Both the position numbers and the translations under genes were made by a program. Below, piece by piece: positions 6,669-15,023 of a DNA stretch of 20,294 nucleotides (position 1 is its first letter; the number at the start of each line of letters is the position of its first letter). The notes beneath the pieces were generated by a model. It was not told where the DNA came from. It ran no database searches and saw only the letters and a list, made by a program, of their open reading frames with translations. This DNA comes from a virus. The DNA lies in the IMG/VR virus record IMGVR_UViG_3300020205_001466, positions 1-20,294 of that record, one strand, 5' to 3'.

Positions 6669-6860
6669 TTATCTTTCGTACTGCACGTCCAGTAAATTCT
6701 TCATCATTACGTACTTGTCGTACATGACACTCAATTCGCTGTCAATACCAAGACCCCAATCCATTACGGCTTCAATCTTCAATTCAGCCAACTGATGTTC
6801 ATTGAGGTGAGGGAATGAGGGTTTTGCAAATGATTCCCAAATTTCCTGTTGTGTTTTCAC
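6669..6860 (-). CDS. hypothetical protein, 63 aa
   Basis: Largely helical by composition: KTQQEIWESFAKPSF, then LAELKIEAVMDWGL and ELSVMYDKYVMMKNLL. Its ATG overlaps the stop of the upstream 71-aa gene (ATGA), supporting expression as part of the operon. No recognised domain. Confidence 0.72.
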   Translation of the reverse strand: MKTQQEIWESFAKPSFPHLNEHQLAELKIEAVMDWGLGIDSELSVMYDKYVMMKNLLDVQYER

Positions 6861-7072
6861 TTTACAGTTGACTTTGATTTTTTTACTGGTTTTTTCTCAA
6901 CACTAGCAATAGCCTCTTTGACTTCTTGTAATAGTGCATCCCAATCCCAAACTAATTTAGTTTTACCATTTGGAAATGTAGTAACTGTTAAGTGATTACC
7001 TTTAACTATCTGTACTACATCCGGACCGGACGCATCAATAGTTACTTCTGATTTCTTTTTACGAGTTGCCAT
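6857..7072 (-). CDS. lysine-rich hypothetical protein, 71 aa
   Basis: Basic ends (MATRKKKSE and KKPVKKSKSTVK) flank a beta-rich centre (VVQIVKGNHLTVTTFPNGK), suggesting a small nucleic-acid-associated protein. It starts 2 bases after the stop of the Hc1-like gene, itself a basic DNA-binding candidate. The role is inference; no family recognised. Confidence 0.75.
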   Translation of the reverse strand: MATRKKKSEVTIDASGPDVVQIVKGNHLTVTTFPNGKTKLVWDWDALLQEVKEAIASVEKKPVKKSKSTVK

Positions 7073-7074
7073 TA

Positions 7075-7263
7075 TTAAGACTTGGCTTCTTTTCTTGCTG
7101 TTTTTTCTGCGGTAATTTCATTACGGCGAGCCTTAACCGCTTTTGCTAGTTCACCCAATGCTTTGCGGGCACGAGTTCCTGCGGCTGCATTACCTTTTTC
7201 AAACTTTTCATGTTCGGCTTCGTATGCTGCCAATTGTGTTTTAATATCATTATGTGCGTTCAT
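7075..7263 (-). CDS. histone H1-like protein (Hc1-type)
   Basis: 62 aa, helical, rich in Lys, Ala and Glu. The segment FEKGNAAAGTRARKALGELAK matches the core pattern of bacterial Hc1-like nucleoproteins (KGNxxAGtRaRKxLxELkK). These condense DNA in Chlamydia and occur widely in Bacteroidetes and some phages. AAAGGAAAC precedes the ATG. A phage copy may organise newly made or modified DNA; this is inference. The motif match is from memory. Confidence 0.7.
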   Translation of the reverse strand: MNAHNDIKTQLAAYEAEHEKFEKGNAAAGTRARKALGELAKAVKARRNEITAEKTARKEAKS

Positions 7264-7274
7264 TTTTGTTTCCT

Positions 7275-8450
7275 TTAAAATTTAGATTCTCTAGTATGTT
7301 TACGATAATCAGTAGTCATTCGTAACATATCTTCGCCCTTGCCTTCAAGTATATCACAGATTCTGCCTATGGTGCTATCATTACGGTCACTTATCTCTCC
7401 CATTCTTGGGTGAGGGAAGTCCAATAATGCTTCCAACTTATCCATAGCATCTTCTATACTCCAGGGAACATAAAGTCTGGTATGGTCATTAGAAAAAGTC
7501 TCAGGGAAAGACCGATAAGCAGGGTATAAAACATTACACCCAAGACTATCTGCTTCACTGACTGTGTTGGAAACCCAATCTTGAAGGGCGCAATTAAAGA
7601 CAACACGACTATCATTAACGATATTATAGTAAGCATTTTTTTCTAAGTTTTCATAGATTTTAAGTTTACCGGCTGCCACCATTTCACGGGTGCGTTTCAT
7701 GTAACTTTCGTTATTAGATTTCAACGAACTACCACTACACACACAGAATTCAACTTCTTCCAATCCAGGTTGAGCATGCCATGCTTCGACCAGGTCCATA
7801 TAGAAGTCAGGTTGCTTCTCTTGATCCCATCGGGCGGAGAATACAACCCGATATTTACGATCTGCAAATGATTTAATATTTGCTACCCGACTTTGTACTT
7901 CTGCCTTGCCAAATGCCAATCCTGAAATATTGTAAATTGGAGCCTTCCAACCTGCAATCTTCATATGCATTACCATTTCTTCATTGGTAGCAAGTACGCC
8001 GTCGACAAATGAATCCACCATTTTTTCATAATGTCCCATGAAATCTTGCATACCCCATACATGAACAAAATCGTCAGGATCAATGGACTGAGCAAGACAG
8101 CGAACATAAATCCTAGGCCTGTGACCAGGATCGATTTGCTTAAGTATATACGGGAGGCTTTCAATTCCAGGCTGAAACATATCTTCAAAGTAAATAACAT
8201 CTTCACTGTTTAATTCTCCAGCCTTCATCATTTTGATTAAATTCATTAGTTGTGACATACCAAAGTATGTACGACCATGTGCATCTAATACTTGACCTGT
8301 TACAATTGCTTGATCATTACTAAGTGTTTCACCGGGTACTATTACATAATCAAGTTTTCTTTGCTTGAATACAGTTTCATTCCAGTCTTGTAACTGAAGT
8401 GTGTATCGGGCTTTGTAGGGTTCAAGCCCCATGTAATAGAGTTTACGCAT
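7275..8450 (-). CDS. GT-B-like glycosyltransferase, second copy
   Basis: 391 aa. The C-terminal half has the GT4-like layout: VVFSARWDQEKQPDFYMDLV, then KLKIYENLEKNAYYNIV, and VVFNCALQDWVSNTVSEADSLG, where the EAD-x-LG region is the usual donor site. The N-terminal half includes YFEDMFQPGIESLPYI. It is not closely alike the glycosyltransferase at 968-2329, so probably a different reaction. The start at 8450 was chosen because its ATG shares a base with the upstream TAA (TAATG); an ATG at 8474 would overlap the upstream gene by 25 bases. Its place in the 7-deazaguanine operon leaves open a role in glycosylating DNA. Confidence 0.82.
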   Translation of the reverse strand: MRKLYYMGLEPYKARYTLQLQDWNETVFKQRKLDYVIVPGETLSNDQAIVTGQVLDAHGRTYFGMSQLMNLIKMMKAGELNSEDVIYFEDMFQPGIESLPYILKQIDPGHRPRIYVRCLAQSIDPDDFVHVWGMQDFMGHYEKMVDSFVDGVLATNEEMVMHMKIAGWKAPIYNISGLAFGKAEVQSRVANIKSFADRKYRVVFSARWDQEKQPDFYMDLVEAWHAQPGLEEVEFCVCSGSSLKSNNESYMKRTREMVAAGKLKIYENLEKNAYYNIVNDSRVVFNCALQDWVSNTVSEADSLGCNVLYPAYRSFPETFSNDHTRLYVPWSIEDAMDKLEALLDFPHPRMGEISDRNDSTIGRICDILEGKGEDMLRMTTDYRKHTRESKF

Positions 8451-8656
8451 TATGGACGAGCGTTTTCCTGCCATTGGTCTTTGGGAATCTTCCCGGTAAT
8501 GAATTTATTAAATTGTCTACATGCATAACTCCGCATGTCATACAATTCTGACTCATCATAGATGTATCCAAAATTGACACAAAATTGTTTAAATTTATCA
8601 AGATCCTCAAATAGTTGTTGAACGCGGGGATTAGGTTGAAAAGTTAGTTTTGCCAT
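8450..8656 (-). CDS. hypothetical protein, 68 aa
   Basis: Begins MAKLTFQPNPRVQQLF and includes VNFGYIYDESELYDMRSYAC and FNKFITGKIPKDQWQ. Helical, soluble, with one Cys in each half. The start at 8656 gives a short gap to the upstream gene, and AGAAAG lies ahead; an ATG at 8710 would add 18 residues overlapping the upstream gene. Coupled by TAATG to the glycosyltransferase. Function unknown. Confidence 0.75.
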   Translation of the reverse strand: MAKLTFQPNPRVQQLFEDLDKFKQFCVNFGYIYDESELYDMRSYACRQFNKFITGKIPKDQWQENARP

Positions 8657-8682
8657 ATTAATTTCTTTCTGTTTAATAAAAT

Positions 8683-8874
8683 TTAATTGTCCAATTGGAT
8701 TGAATTCCACTCTTTAATAATTGCTATTAATTCTTCTTCAGTGTTGCATAATGTTTTGGTAGTTTTCCAATCATTTTCTTTATCCTTACCGCTAAGTTCA
8801 AGCATCCATCCGTTATCATACCGATTGATACTAAGTGATTCACTTACTTTTAATAATTTAGTTAATTTTGCCAT
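8683..8874 (-). CDS. hypothetical protein, 63 aa
   Basis: Visible pattern: SINRYDNGWMLELSGKDK, then KTTKTLCNTEEELIAIIKEW. A short beta region with a C-terminal helix, typical of small phage proteins whose function is unknown. Shares the MAKLT start with the gene that follows, which may reflect only a favourable start context. AAAGAA lies before the ATG. Confidence 0.76.
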   Translation of the reverse strand: MAKLTKLLKVSESLSINRYDNGWMLELSGKDKENDWKTTKTLCNTEEELIAIIKEWNSIQLDN

Positions 8875-8886
8875 TTGGTTCTTTCT

Positions 8887-9339
8887 TTAAATACTAACAT
8901 AATGCATTGGTCTACTCACATTATAATGTATTGTAGCTCCGTTCTCATTATCTTCTGAGACAGTAATTACAATATCACGATTGGGATAACGCCGAGATAT
9001 TTGTTCGTACAAATCATCTGACATCATCTCACAACTTTTATGATTCAATTCCAAAGTACCTTCTTTATACAAATTTTCAAGCCAGCGTTTAAATTGAATA
9101 AATTCAATGTCTCGGTCATTATGAAATACTTGTATTGATACATTAAAATGAAATATATGCCGATGCGGATGAGATAAAAATGAAACATCATATTCATTTT
9201 CTGTTTTTAAATTAATATCAGTTGCCGCAGCCGGATAGCAATGTATACCTTCTTTTTGAAGAGTTACATATATCATACGTTTAGCCTGTGTACTAATTCG
9301 TACACGTTTTTCAAACAGTGCCATTTCTACAGGATCCAT
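8887..9339 (-). CDS. possible T-fold (PTPS/QueD-like) protein, 150 aa
   Basis: No firm family assignment. SHPHRHIFHFNVSIQVFH (56-73) has a His cluster leading into a long beta strand, as at the zinc site of QueD-type proteins. KSCEMMSDDLYEQI (101-114) resembles the (T/S)xEN-like substrate-binding helix, and ITVSEDNENGA (125-135) resembles the late strand with a conserved Glu. Length and element order fit a single T-fold unit. The gene lies three genes below... the DpdA-like gene side of the operon, between the 69-aa and 63-aa genes, which suits a deazaguanine role. It could be a divergent pathway enzyme or a small-molecule-binding partner. The start shares a base with the upstream TAA. Confidence 0.55.
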   Translation of the reverse strand: MDPVEMALFEKRVRISTQAKRMIYVTLQKEGIHCYPAAATDINLKTENEYDVSFLSHPHRHIFHFNVSIQVFHNDRDIEFIQFKRWLENLYKEGTLELNHKSCEMMSDDLYEQISRRYPNRDIVITVSEDNENGATIHYNVSRPMHYVSI

Positions 9340-9548
9340 TATCTATCATCCTCAATGTTAATACGTTCATGATCTTCTATCCACTGAAGTTTATCTAACT
9401 TAGAAAGTTCAGCATAATACTTATCTAGTTGATTTTTTTCAGTTTCTATATAGTTTTCATCCGCTTTGGAACTTTCTAATCCTCTAATTTTATCTTCAGA
9501 TGCTCTACATATTTCATGTAAATGGTTTATGTGATTTTTATATGGCAT
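9339..9548 (-). CDS. small coiled-coil protein, 69 aa
   Basis: Almost entirely charged and helical (SEDKIRGLESSKADENYIE, NQLDKYYAELSKLDKL), consistent with a short coiled coil. It lies 35 bases below the DpdA-like gene and overlaps the next start as TAATG. No function recognised. Confidence 0.72.
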   Translation of the reverse strand: MPYKNHINHLHEICRASEDKIRGLESSKADENYIETEKNQLDKYYAELSKLDKLQWIEDHERINIEDDR

Positions 9549-9583
9549 ATTATTTTCTTATTACTTCATTTATATCGTTATTA

Positions 9584-11095
9584 TCACTGATAATCAATCT
9601 CTGTGTCATTACCAACTTCTTCAAACAATTGTTTATGCATAGACATAGAATTATCAGTTTTTTTACCACTGATGCCCTGACTACCTGATTGAAATTGTTT
9701 CCAATAACTATCATGTTTATCAATTAAATCTACCGCTTCTTGCTTTGTACTTTTTGAAAAGATTTCATCAACTAATTCTGTAAAAAATCTACCGCCTTCA
9801 AACCTATGAGACAACATTTTTGGAATTAAACCTATTTCATATTTACGATTGGCTTCTTGGACTGCATTCATATGCATCCAAACATTATGACTTTGAAGCA
9901 ATGTATAACTCAATGTATCCCAACTTGTTTTAGTTTCTTTACCATGCTGACCGATAAACCCCTGACCACGATAGCACAAATCCTTAAGTGTAAGTATATC
10001 AGTTACCGGACTATCTGTAAACACTTTATGGATGTTCTCAGATAATACAGCGTCCCTAAACTTGCGAGTATCATTAGCATAAGACTTTTTCTCTGCCGTC
10101 TTTTCCATGCTATAGGACCATTTTTTATTATGTTCAATATTAGTATTGAAATATGCCAATCCTTTAGCAGCGGCAAAGAATGGACTTGCACAATCAAATG
10201 TAATTTGAAGTTTTGGATTGTGATATTTACGAATTGCCTTTTGTATATCAGTAAACAATACAGCATATTCCAATATACTTGTACCCAAGCAATGAATCAA
10301 ATCGTGTTTACCTTCTTGTAGCAAGCCGTCATGGATAATATCTACCATCCTTGTTAACATCAAATGCGGGTCAATTTTTACCTGACCACCAAACGCCCAC
10401 CCATTAAAATGATTTTCTGGATAAATAGTTGGGTCGCAATACTTTTTCATTTCATCATACCAAGTGCCACTAGCAGTATGATCACGCCCCTGTAATACAT
10501 TTAAAAACTTACATTTGCCCGAACGATTTGCAATGAAATATTCGTTATTAATGTGAGTGGCAGTAATAGCTTCCTCAATATTTTTTATACCATGTAATGA
10601 AACCCCGTTCTTATCTTGTAAATGATAAGTAAGTTCAGATTGACTTGGGATATCTAAACACATACCGTAATCCATGTATGTATCCATCCATTTCAATACT
10701 GCTTTACGTTTTTTCATAGCACGAGGACAGTTAGGATCTTTCCAATCTGCTGGCCATTGACCTTTTAAAATCTGAAAGCCACCAGAGTCACCTAACATGA
10801 ATGTACCTGTTTCACGTTCACGTATGATAGATTCATTTGGATCATTAACTGTTGTGTCTAAATTGGCATGTCCAGCAGAGTATAATCCCCACTTGTAATA
10901 GTAAAGACCTTCTTTGCTGTTAAGAAAATTTAGTTTCTCTACATCACCATTGAAACTTGCAGGGATTCGTGCTTGGTCAAAATAATTCTGACCATTTCGT
11001 TGTTTACCCAAGCCAGCAATATAAAAACTACTGACTGCGGGTAAGAACAGTGCCCACTCTGAGTTATGCTTTGCTGAAAGATTGTCTTGTTTCAA
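9584..11095 (-). CDS. dpdA: DpdA-like 7-deazaguanine DNA transglycosylase (TGT family)
   Basis: 503 aa, TIM-barrel tRNA-guanine-transglycosylase superfamily. Phage DpdA enzymes exchange guanine in DNA for a 7-deazaguanine. Visible: GDSGGFQ (102-108), the TGT substrate-binding signature; FLNVLQGRD, equivalent to the VQGG region; GWAFGG; IHCLGTS, equivalent to the GVGTP region; and ITFDCASPFF with D301 in the place of the catalytic Asp. It is longer than tRNA TGT (about 375 aa). The expected TGT zinc motif CxCxxC is not seen, which fits phage DpdA. The start is TTG at 11095: an in-frame TAA lies just upstream and the next Met is residue 100, inside the barrel. The TTGA overlap couples it to the upstream gene. 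Confidence 0.85.
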   Translation of the reverse strand: MKQDNLSAKHNSEWALFLPAVSSFYIAGLGKQRNGQNYFDQARIPASFNGDVEKLNFLNSKEGLYYYKWGLYSAGHANLDTTVNDPNESIIRERETGTFMLGDSGGFQILKGQWPADWKDPNCPRAMKKRKAVLKWMDTYMDYGMCLDIPSQSELTYHLQDKNGVSLHGIKNIEEAITATHINNEYFIANRSGKCKFLNVLQGRDHTASGTWYDEMKKYCDPTIYPENHFNGWAFGGQVKIDPHLMLTRMVDIIHDGLLQEGKHDLIHCLGTSILEYAVLFTDIQKAIRKYHNPKLQITFDCASPFFAAAKGLAYFNTNIEHNKKWSYSMEKTAEKKSYANDTRKFRDAVLSENIHKVFTDSPVTDILTLKDLCYRGQGFIGQHGKETKTSWDTLSYTLLQSHNVWMHMNAVQEANRKYEIGLIPKMLSHRFEGGRFFTELVDEIFSKSTKQEAVDLIDKHDSYWKQFQSGSQGISGKKTDNSMSMHKQLFEEVGNDTEIDYQ

Positions 11096-11460
11096 ACTGT
11101 TACTTCTTTCTTAATCAAGTGAATGACCATTTGTATTTGGTCTTCTTTTTCTTTTATTTGCTCAAGTAAATCTTTGATAGTAGGATTAGCCGCGGCTAAT
11201 AAATCAAGTGCTATTTCTTCATCACGTTTCTTTTTAGTCCAATCAAGCAATGATTCTGCGTCAGCATTTAGCCCTACATTAACATGTCCCATATGGAGTG
11301 CAACCCAAGTATTACCGTCATATACTTCCATATTTTGATTATTAGTATTGAATCTTAGATTGCCTACACCTTGTACTCCGACGTAGGTAGAAATGTGATT
11401 GTTAGTATGACCGCCAATTACATCCATATACTTACCGTGACCAGTAATGTTCTTTATCAT
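11092..11460 (-). CDS. putative virion-associated protein, 122 aa
   Basis: The N-terminal half is beta-rich, with GVGNLRFNTNNQNMEVYDG followed by NTWVAL. This resembles the G-x-(L/I)RxN...lExYdGxxW motif common in phage tail-fibre and structural proteins. The C-terminal half is a charged coiled coil (DLLEQIKEKEDQIQMVIHLI). It sits between the sliding clamp and the DpdA-like gene, so its position does not explain it. Structural role is an inference from the motif; no symbol assigned. Confidence 0.7.
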   Translation of the reverse strand: MIKNITGHGKYMDVIGGHTNNHISTYVGVQGVGNLRFNTNNQNMEVYDGNTWVALHMGHVNVGLNADAESLLDWTKKKRDEEIALDLLAAANPTIKDLLEQIKEKEDQIQMVIHLIKKEVTV

Positions 11461-11496
11461 TTTTTATTTGCTAGATTATCTTGCTCAAAAAACATG

Positions 11497-12222
11497 TTAT
11501 TTAATAACTGCTGGTAATAGATATGTGTATTTTGCAATTCCACTGTCAATTACTATTTCTAATGCTCCGGCATCTGCAATACGAATCATTTTATCTCCTG
11601 CTAAATTTATAATAGCAAGAAATTGTTTAACGGGAAATTTCCATACATTAGTCAACGTGCCAGTAACCATGGGATGAAATAGACAATTACCTGAGTGAGT
11701 TCCTAAATCACCAAAGTACATCTTTAAATCTCCCTTTTCAACTTTCAATGTAAAATTTACATCGTCGGCAGATTGTTGTTGTTTTGTTAAACGCATTATT
11801 CCTGCGATAGTGGGTTCAAAACTTACGTCCCAAGTAGTACCTCTAAATTTCATTACACGCACTTTTTCTTCTGCTAAGGCTTTACTCATAAATCGATAAT
11901 CATTAATAAAGTCGCCGTCTTTAGATTCAAAGTGAATTCCTACAGGAGTTCCCGGGGCAGTTGTACTTTGCGTAACATTGATTTTAGCATTTTCATCATA
12001 ATTATCAAATCCAAGTATTGTCTTTAATTTAGATAAATTAGGCATACCAAACGTACCAATAAAATCAGCGATAGGATTTTTAAATTCCCCGATAATTATA
12101 ACTGTTTTGTCTTCGGCGGCTGCATTAATGATAGTTGATGTATCTGTACCAGTAATTTTTACAGTATCTATTCCTTCAATGCCATGTGTATAAGCAACTA
12201 AATCTTTTAAATTATCTTTCAT
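11497..12222 (-). CDS. 45: DNA polymerase sliding clamp (T4 gp45-like)
   Basis: 241 aa (T4 gp45: 228). The trimeric clamp holds the polymerase on DNA and, in T4, also couples replication to late transcription. Clearest evidence: the C-terminal IADAGALEIVIDSGIAKYTYL plus LPA ending is typical of T4-type clamps. The N-terminal half (LVAYTHGIEGIDTVKITG) fits the first clamp domain. The adjacent upstream gene is the DNA polymerase, whose C-terminus carries a clamp-binding-like peptide. A strong promoter and AAAGGA precede the ATG. Confidence 0.85.
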   Translation of the reverse strand: MKDNLKDLVAYTHGIEGIDTVKITGTDTSTIINAAAEDKTVIIIGEFKNPIADFIGTFGMPNLSKLKTILGFDNYDENAKINVTQSTTAPGTPVGIHFESKDGDFINDYRFMSKALAEEKVRVMKFRGTTWDVSFEPTIAGIMRLTKQQQSADDVNFTLKVEKGDLKMYFGDLGTHSGNCLFHPMVTGTLTNVWKFPVKQFLAIINLAGDKMIRIADAGALEIVIDSGIAKYTYLLPAVIK

Positions 12223-12272
12223 GTTTTTCCTTTATTAAAAATTGTAATACTATTTAGGTATTTTCTATGTGT

Positions 12273-12301
12273 ATTATAGTGGATTTTTTTGCACAAGTCA
12301 A
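12273..12301 (-). promoter_or_regulatory. sigma70-like promoter upstream of the clamp gene
   Basis: On the minus strand: TTGACT (12301-12296), exactly 17 bases, TATAAT (12278-12273). It starts 8 bases below the polymerase gene, giving the clamp independent expression. Confidence 0.85.
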
Positions 12302-12308
12302 CACCAGT

Positions 12309-15023
12309 TTAACCGAATGAAAATAAATCATCAAAAGTTGATTTAGTATCAGTGCTACTACGCAAATCCCAAGACAGTACGCCCAATAAATTTTCTATTT
12401 TTTCATCGATCAACGTGCGTTCCATTTCATCATCATTAAATGGTAATTCTTTGAACCAGCCCGGCAATCTTAATTCATCAGTAGGATATGCTATAGAAGT
12501 ATATCCCATTGGATTTTGTTTTAATTTACATACAACCACTTTCATGCCATCCATTATTTTCATTGAATAGTTATCATTATGTACTCTACGTAAAGTATTC
12601 CAGTTTAGTGAAGCACGTACATGACCAGGCATATTTGCCTTGCCTGTTTTACTATTTTCTTCTTTATTGTTATATGCAGTAAGTTTGTTAACTGATTTGG
12701 GACTACCTTTAGTCCAACTTTCCTGCAGGCTCATTTCATGCTTAAAGGTTTTAATAATTTCTATAACATCATCCCGTTGTTTGCCAGATAAAACTAGTGT
12801 TAATACAGACATTAAAAATTCTTGTACATATTTGGGGGTATCAGCACGTTTTAAATCAAGCCCCATGGCTTTAATATATCCCATTTTACCATCTTTATCT
12901 AAACGTTTACCTTCTTTATCATAAATGTTTACTGCATACCTTTTTTTAGTAATAAACAAACTACGATCTGCTACAAGTTCTCTTCCAGCACGAATAATAG
13001 ATCCGTTTTTTCTTGGACAATGAAATGCTTTTTCCATAAAGACAGGAAACTCTATGTTAATTTGTTCGGCAATACCATCATACAATCCAATACAAGTTTC
13101 TTTTGACCATTCTATTTTACCCTTTTCAACTTCTTTTTTTACTGCCGGCCATGCACTAAAATAACAAGAGTCAGTATCACCATACACTATTCCTTGACCA
13201 GTGAAATCGTATTCTCCTGTGATCATTTCATTAATGTGGGCACTCATGTGTTTTACAATTTGCCTACCACATAATGTTACACTTTGTCCAATCCGTTTGT
13301 CATAGAATCTGCAATGTTCATTCAATAATGCACCATATGCAGAGTTCAACAAAATCTTACGAACAAGTTGACGTTTATCCCAATAATCTCTATCTTCAGT
13401 AGTGGTAGATTCTTTAAGTTTTTTCTGCATTACTTTTCGATCCGAGTACCACCTAGACAACAATCCAGGAATAACACCTTCATTTGCATGAGTAAAGATA
13501 GTACCATTAGCACTAATCATATATGGATTATTACTATCAAATAGTAATTTCCATATTTCAGCCGCACTCATTTCAACTTCAGTTCCGTCAGCATAGTCCA
13601 ATGTTAGCATCACACCTCTATCTTGATTTAAAATTGAGGTATATTCCAAACTACCAAATAGCCCTTCCCAAAGCACACTGCCAGTGACATCATCATCACC
13701 TTCTTTATGTCGTTTTTTCTCACGTGCCAAGCGTTGACTTTTATCAAGCATGTATTGATCAGTTAAAGTTTGTCTGACCTGAGCAACAATAGTTTCCGGG
13801 GACATGTTAAGAGCGCGGATTGCTGAGGGGTAGAGCGAATTGATGTCCACTGCGCCGACCCATTCATGAATTCCCGTTTTGGGAGTAGCAACATAGGCAC
13901 CTGCCGCTGGCTGTGTTTCTTCTGCATTTTCAACCTTTCGTTTTTTATCTGGAATAACTACTCCGCGGGCATGAGCCTCATTCATAATTGCCATTTCAAT
14001 CATAGCAACAGAGCCCATAACCGTTGGTAACAATACTGTATTTTCATGTGCTATTTGATTAGCAAGTTCTAAAAACTGTAGTTTATTATGAATTTTAACT
14101 AATAGCATTGTATCTTGCCTATTATATTCAATAAACTTTTTAAAGTCTTTGTTATATAATTGGTCAAGCGTACCTTCGTATTGAGTTTTATTTTCCCCTA
14201 CTTCCATTTCACCAATAGCATCAAGTTTGTAACTATGTCTAGATTCATAGTTATATTTTTTATAAAGTTGTAAATAGTCTAAATGTACTCGTCCAACTAA
14301 GTCATATGTAGTTTCCTCTTTGCCATATCTTTCATATACTCTAGGTTTGGGAAGTTGTCCCAATAAACAAAATTTCCTAGTATCATTTTTACTCATTATC
14401 CTAGTAACACGATTAACCATATATGGTATATCATATCCCTCAGAGTTCCATCCAGTTAATACATCAGCATCTTCTATCAATGTAAAAAATGTTTCAAACA
14501 TTTCTATTTCATTGGTGAATAACATCGTATTTTCAATACCACTAGTAATCTGTTGTGCTGTCTCACTACTCATATGTGCAGGAGCAATTACTAATGTAAC
14601 TAGTTGACCTAACCAATCTAGGTACAGTGAGATAGCGGTAACCGGATTGAAGGGATCGCTAGTTGGACTAAATCCTTTTTCTGAATTGAAATCAACTTCA
14701 ATGTCAAAAAAGCAAGTATGTAATTTTGGTGCGTCAATGTTTAAATAGTGTTCGCTCAAACAACGAAAAATAGGGTTAATATCGCTTTCAAAGATTTTTT
14801 TATTAGCAAGAATTCTACGTTCTTTTTCAAATTCGTTGCGACTTCGTGTTGAGAACCTAGTTACCGGATCACCATATAAACTACGATGTTTGCCTTTAGG
14901 GTCAGTAAAGTAAAGTACATAATTGGCAGGGAATTCATTGTACTGGCGTACACCCTTGCCATCTCTTTCAATTACAATTATTTTATCTGTATTTTTATCT
15001 AATACAGCATCTACATAACTCAA
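12309..15023 (-). CDS. 43: family B DNA polymerase (T4 gp43-like)
   Basis: 904 aa, intact, close to T4 gp43 (898). Exonuclease motifs: FFDIEVDF (D107, E109), TGWNSEGYDIPY (D198) and YNRQDTMLL (D304). Polymerase motifs: VDINSLYPSAIR (D393), KILLNSAYGALLN in the fingers and YGDTDSCYF (D616, D618). All catalytic acids are present, so it should have both activities. The C-terminal STFDDLFSFG is a hydrophobic clamp-binding-like tail, as at the end of T4 gp43. The ATG overlaps the end of the dsbA-like gene by 4 bases. There is no intein, intron or split. Confidence 0.97.
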   Translation of the reverse strand: MSYVDAVLDKNTDKIIVIERDGKGVRQYNEFPANYVLYFTDPKGKHRSLYGDPVTRFSTRSRNEFEKERRILANKKIFESDINPIFRCLSEHYLNIDAPKLHTCFFDIEVDFNSEKGFSPTSDPFNPVTAISLYLDWLGQLVTLVIAPAHMSSETAQQITSGIENTMLFTNEIEMFETFFTLIEDADVLTGWNSEGYDIPYMVNRVTRIMSKNDTRKFCLLGQLPKPRVYERYGKEETTYDLVGRVHLDYLQLYKKYNYESRHSYKLDAIGEMEVGENKTQYEGTLDQLYNKDFKKFIEYNRQDTMLLVKIHNKLQFLELANQIAHENTVLLPTVMGSVAMIEMAIMNEAHARGVVIPDKKRKVENAEETQPAAGAYVATPKTGIHEWVGAVDINSLYPSAIRALNMSPETIVAQVRQTLTDQYMLDKSQRLAREKKRHKEGDDDVTGSVLWEGLFGSLEYTSILNQDRGVMLTLDYADGTEVEMSAAEIWKLLFDSNNPYMISANGTIFTHANEGVIPGLLSRWYSDRKVMQKKLKESTTTEDRDYWDKRQLVRKILLNSAYGALLNEHCRFYDKRIGQSVTLCGRQIVKHMSAHINEMITGEYDFTGQGIVYGDTDSCYFSAWPAVKKEVEKGKIEWSKETCIGLYDGIAEQINIEFPVFMEKAFHCPRKNGSIIRAGRELVADRSLFITKKRYAVNIYDKEGKRLDKDGKMGYIKAMGLDLKRADTPKYVQEFLMSVLTLVLSGKQRDDVIEIIKTFKHEMSLQESWTKGSPKSVNKLTAYNNKEENSKTGKANMPGHVRASLNWNTLRRVHNDNYSMKIMDGMKVVVCKLKQNPMGYTSIAYPTDELRLPGWFKELPFNDDEMERTLIDEKIENLLGVLSWDLRSSTDTKSTFDDLFSFG

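Noticed and set aside
7454-7636. 60-aa hydrophobic minus-strand ORF that looks like a membrane protein
   Set aside because: It is a shadow frame wholly inside the glycosyltransferase gene, with no start context.
10003-10266. 87-aa minus-strand ORF
   Set aside because: Overlaps the DpdA-like gene in another frame; the latter carries clear catalytic motifs.
11457-11495. 12-codon ORF (MFFEQDNLANKK) between clamp and the 122-aa gene, ending in an ATGA overlap
   Set aside because: Too short to support as a gene and no ribosome-binding site; could be a coupling leader, but chance is as likely.
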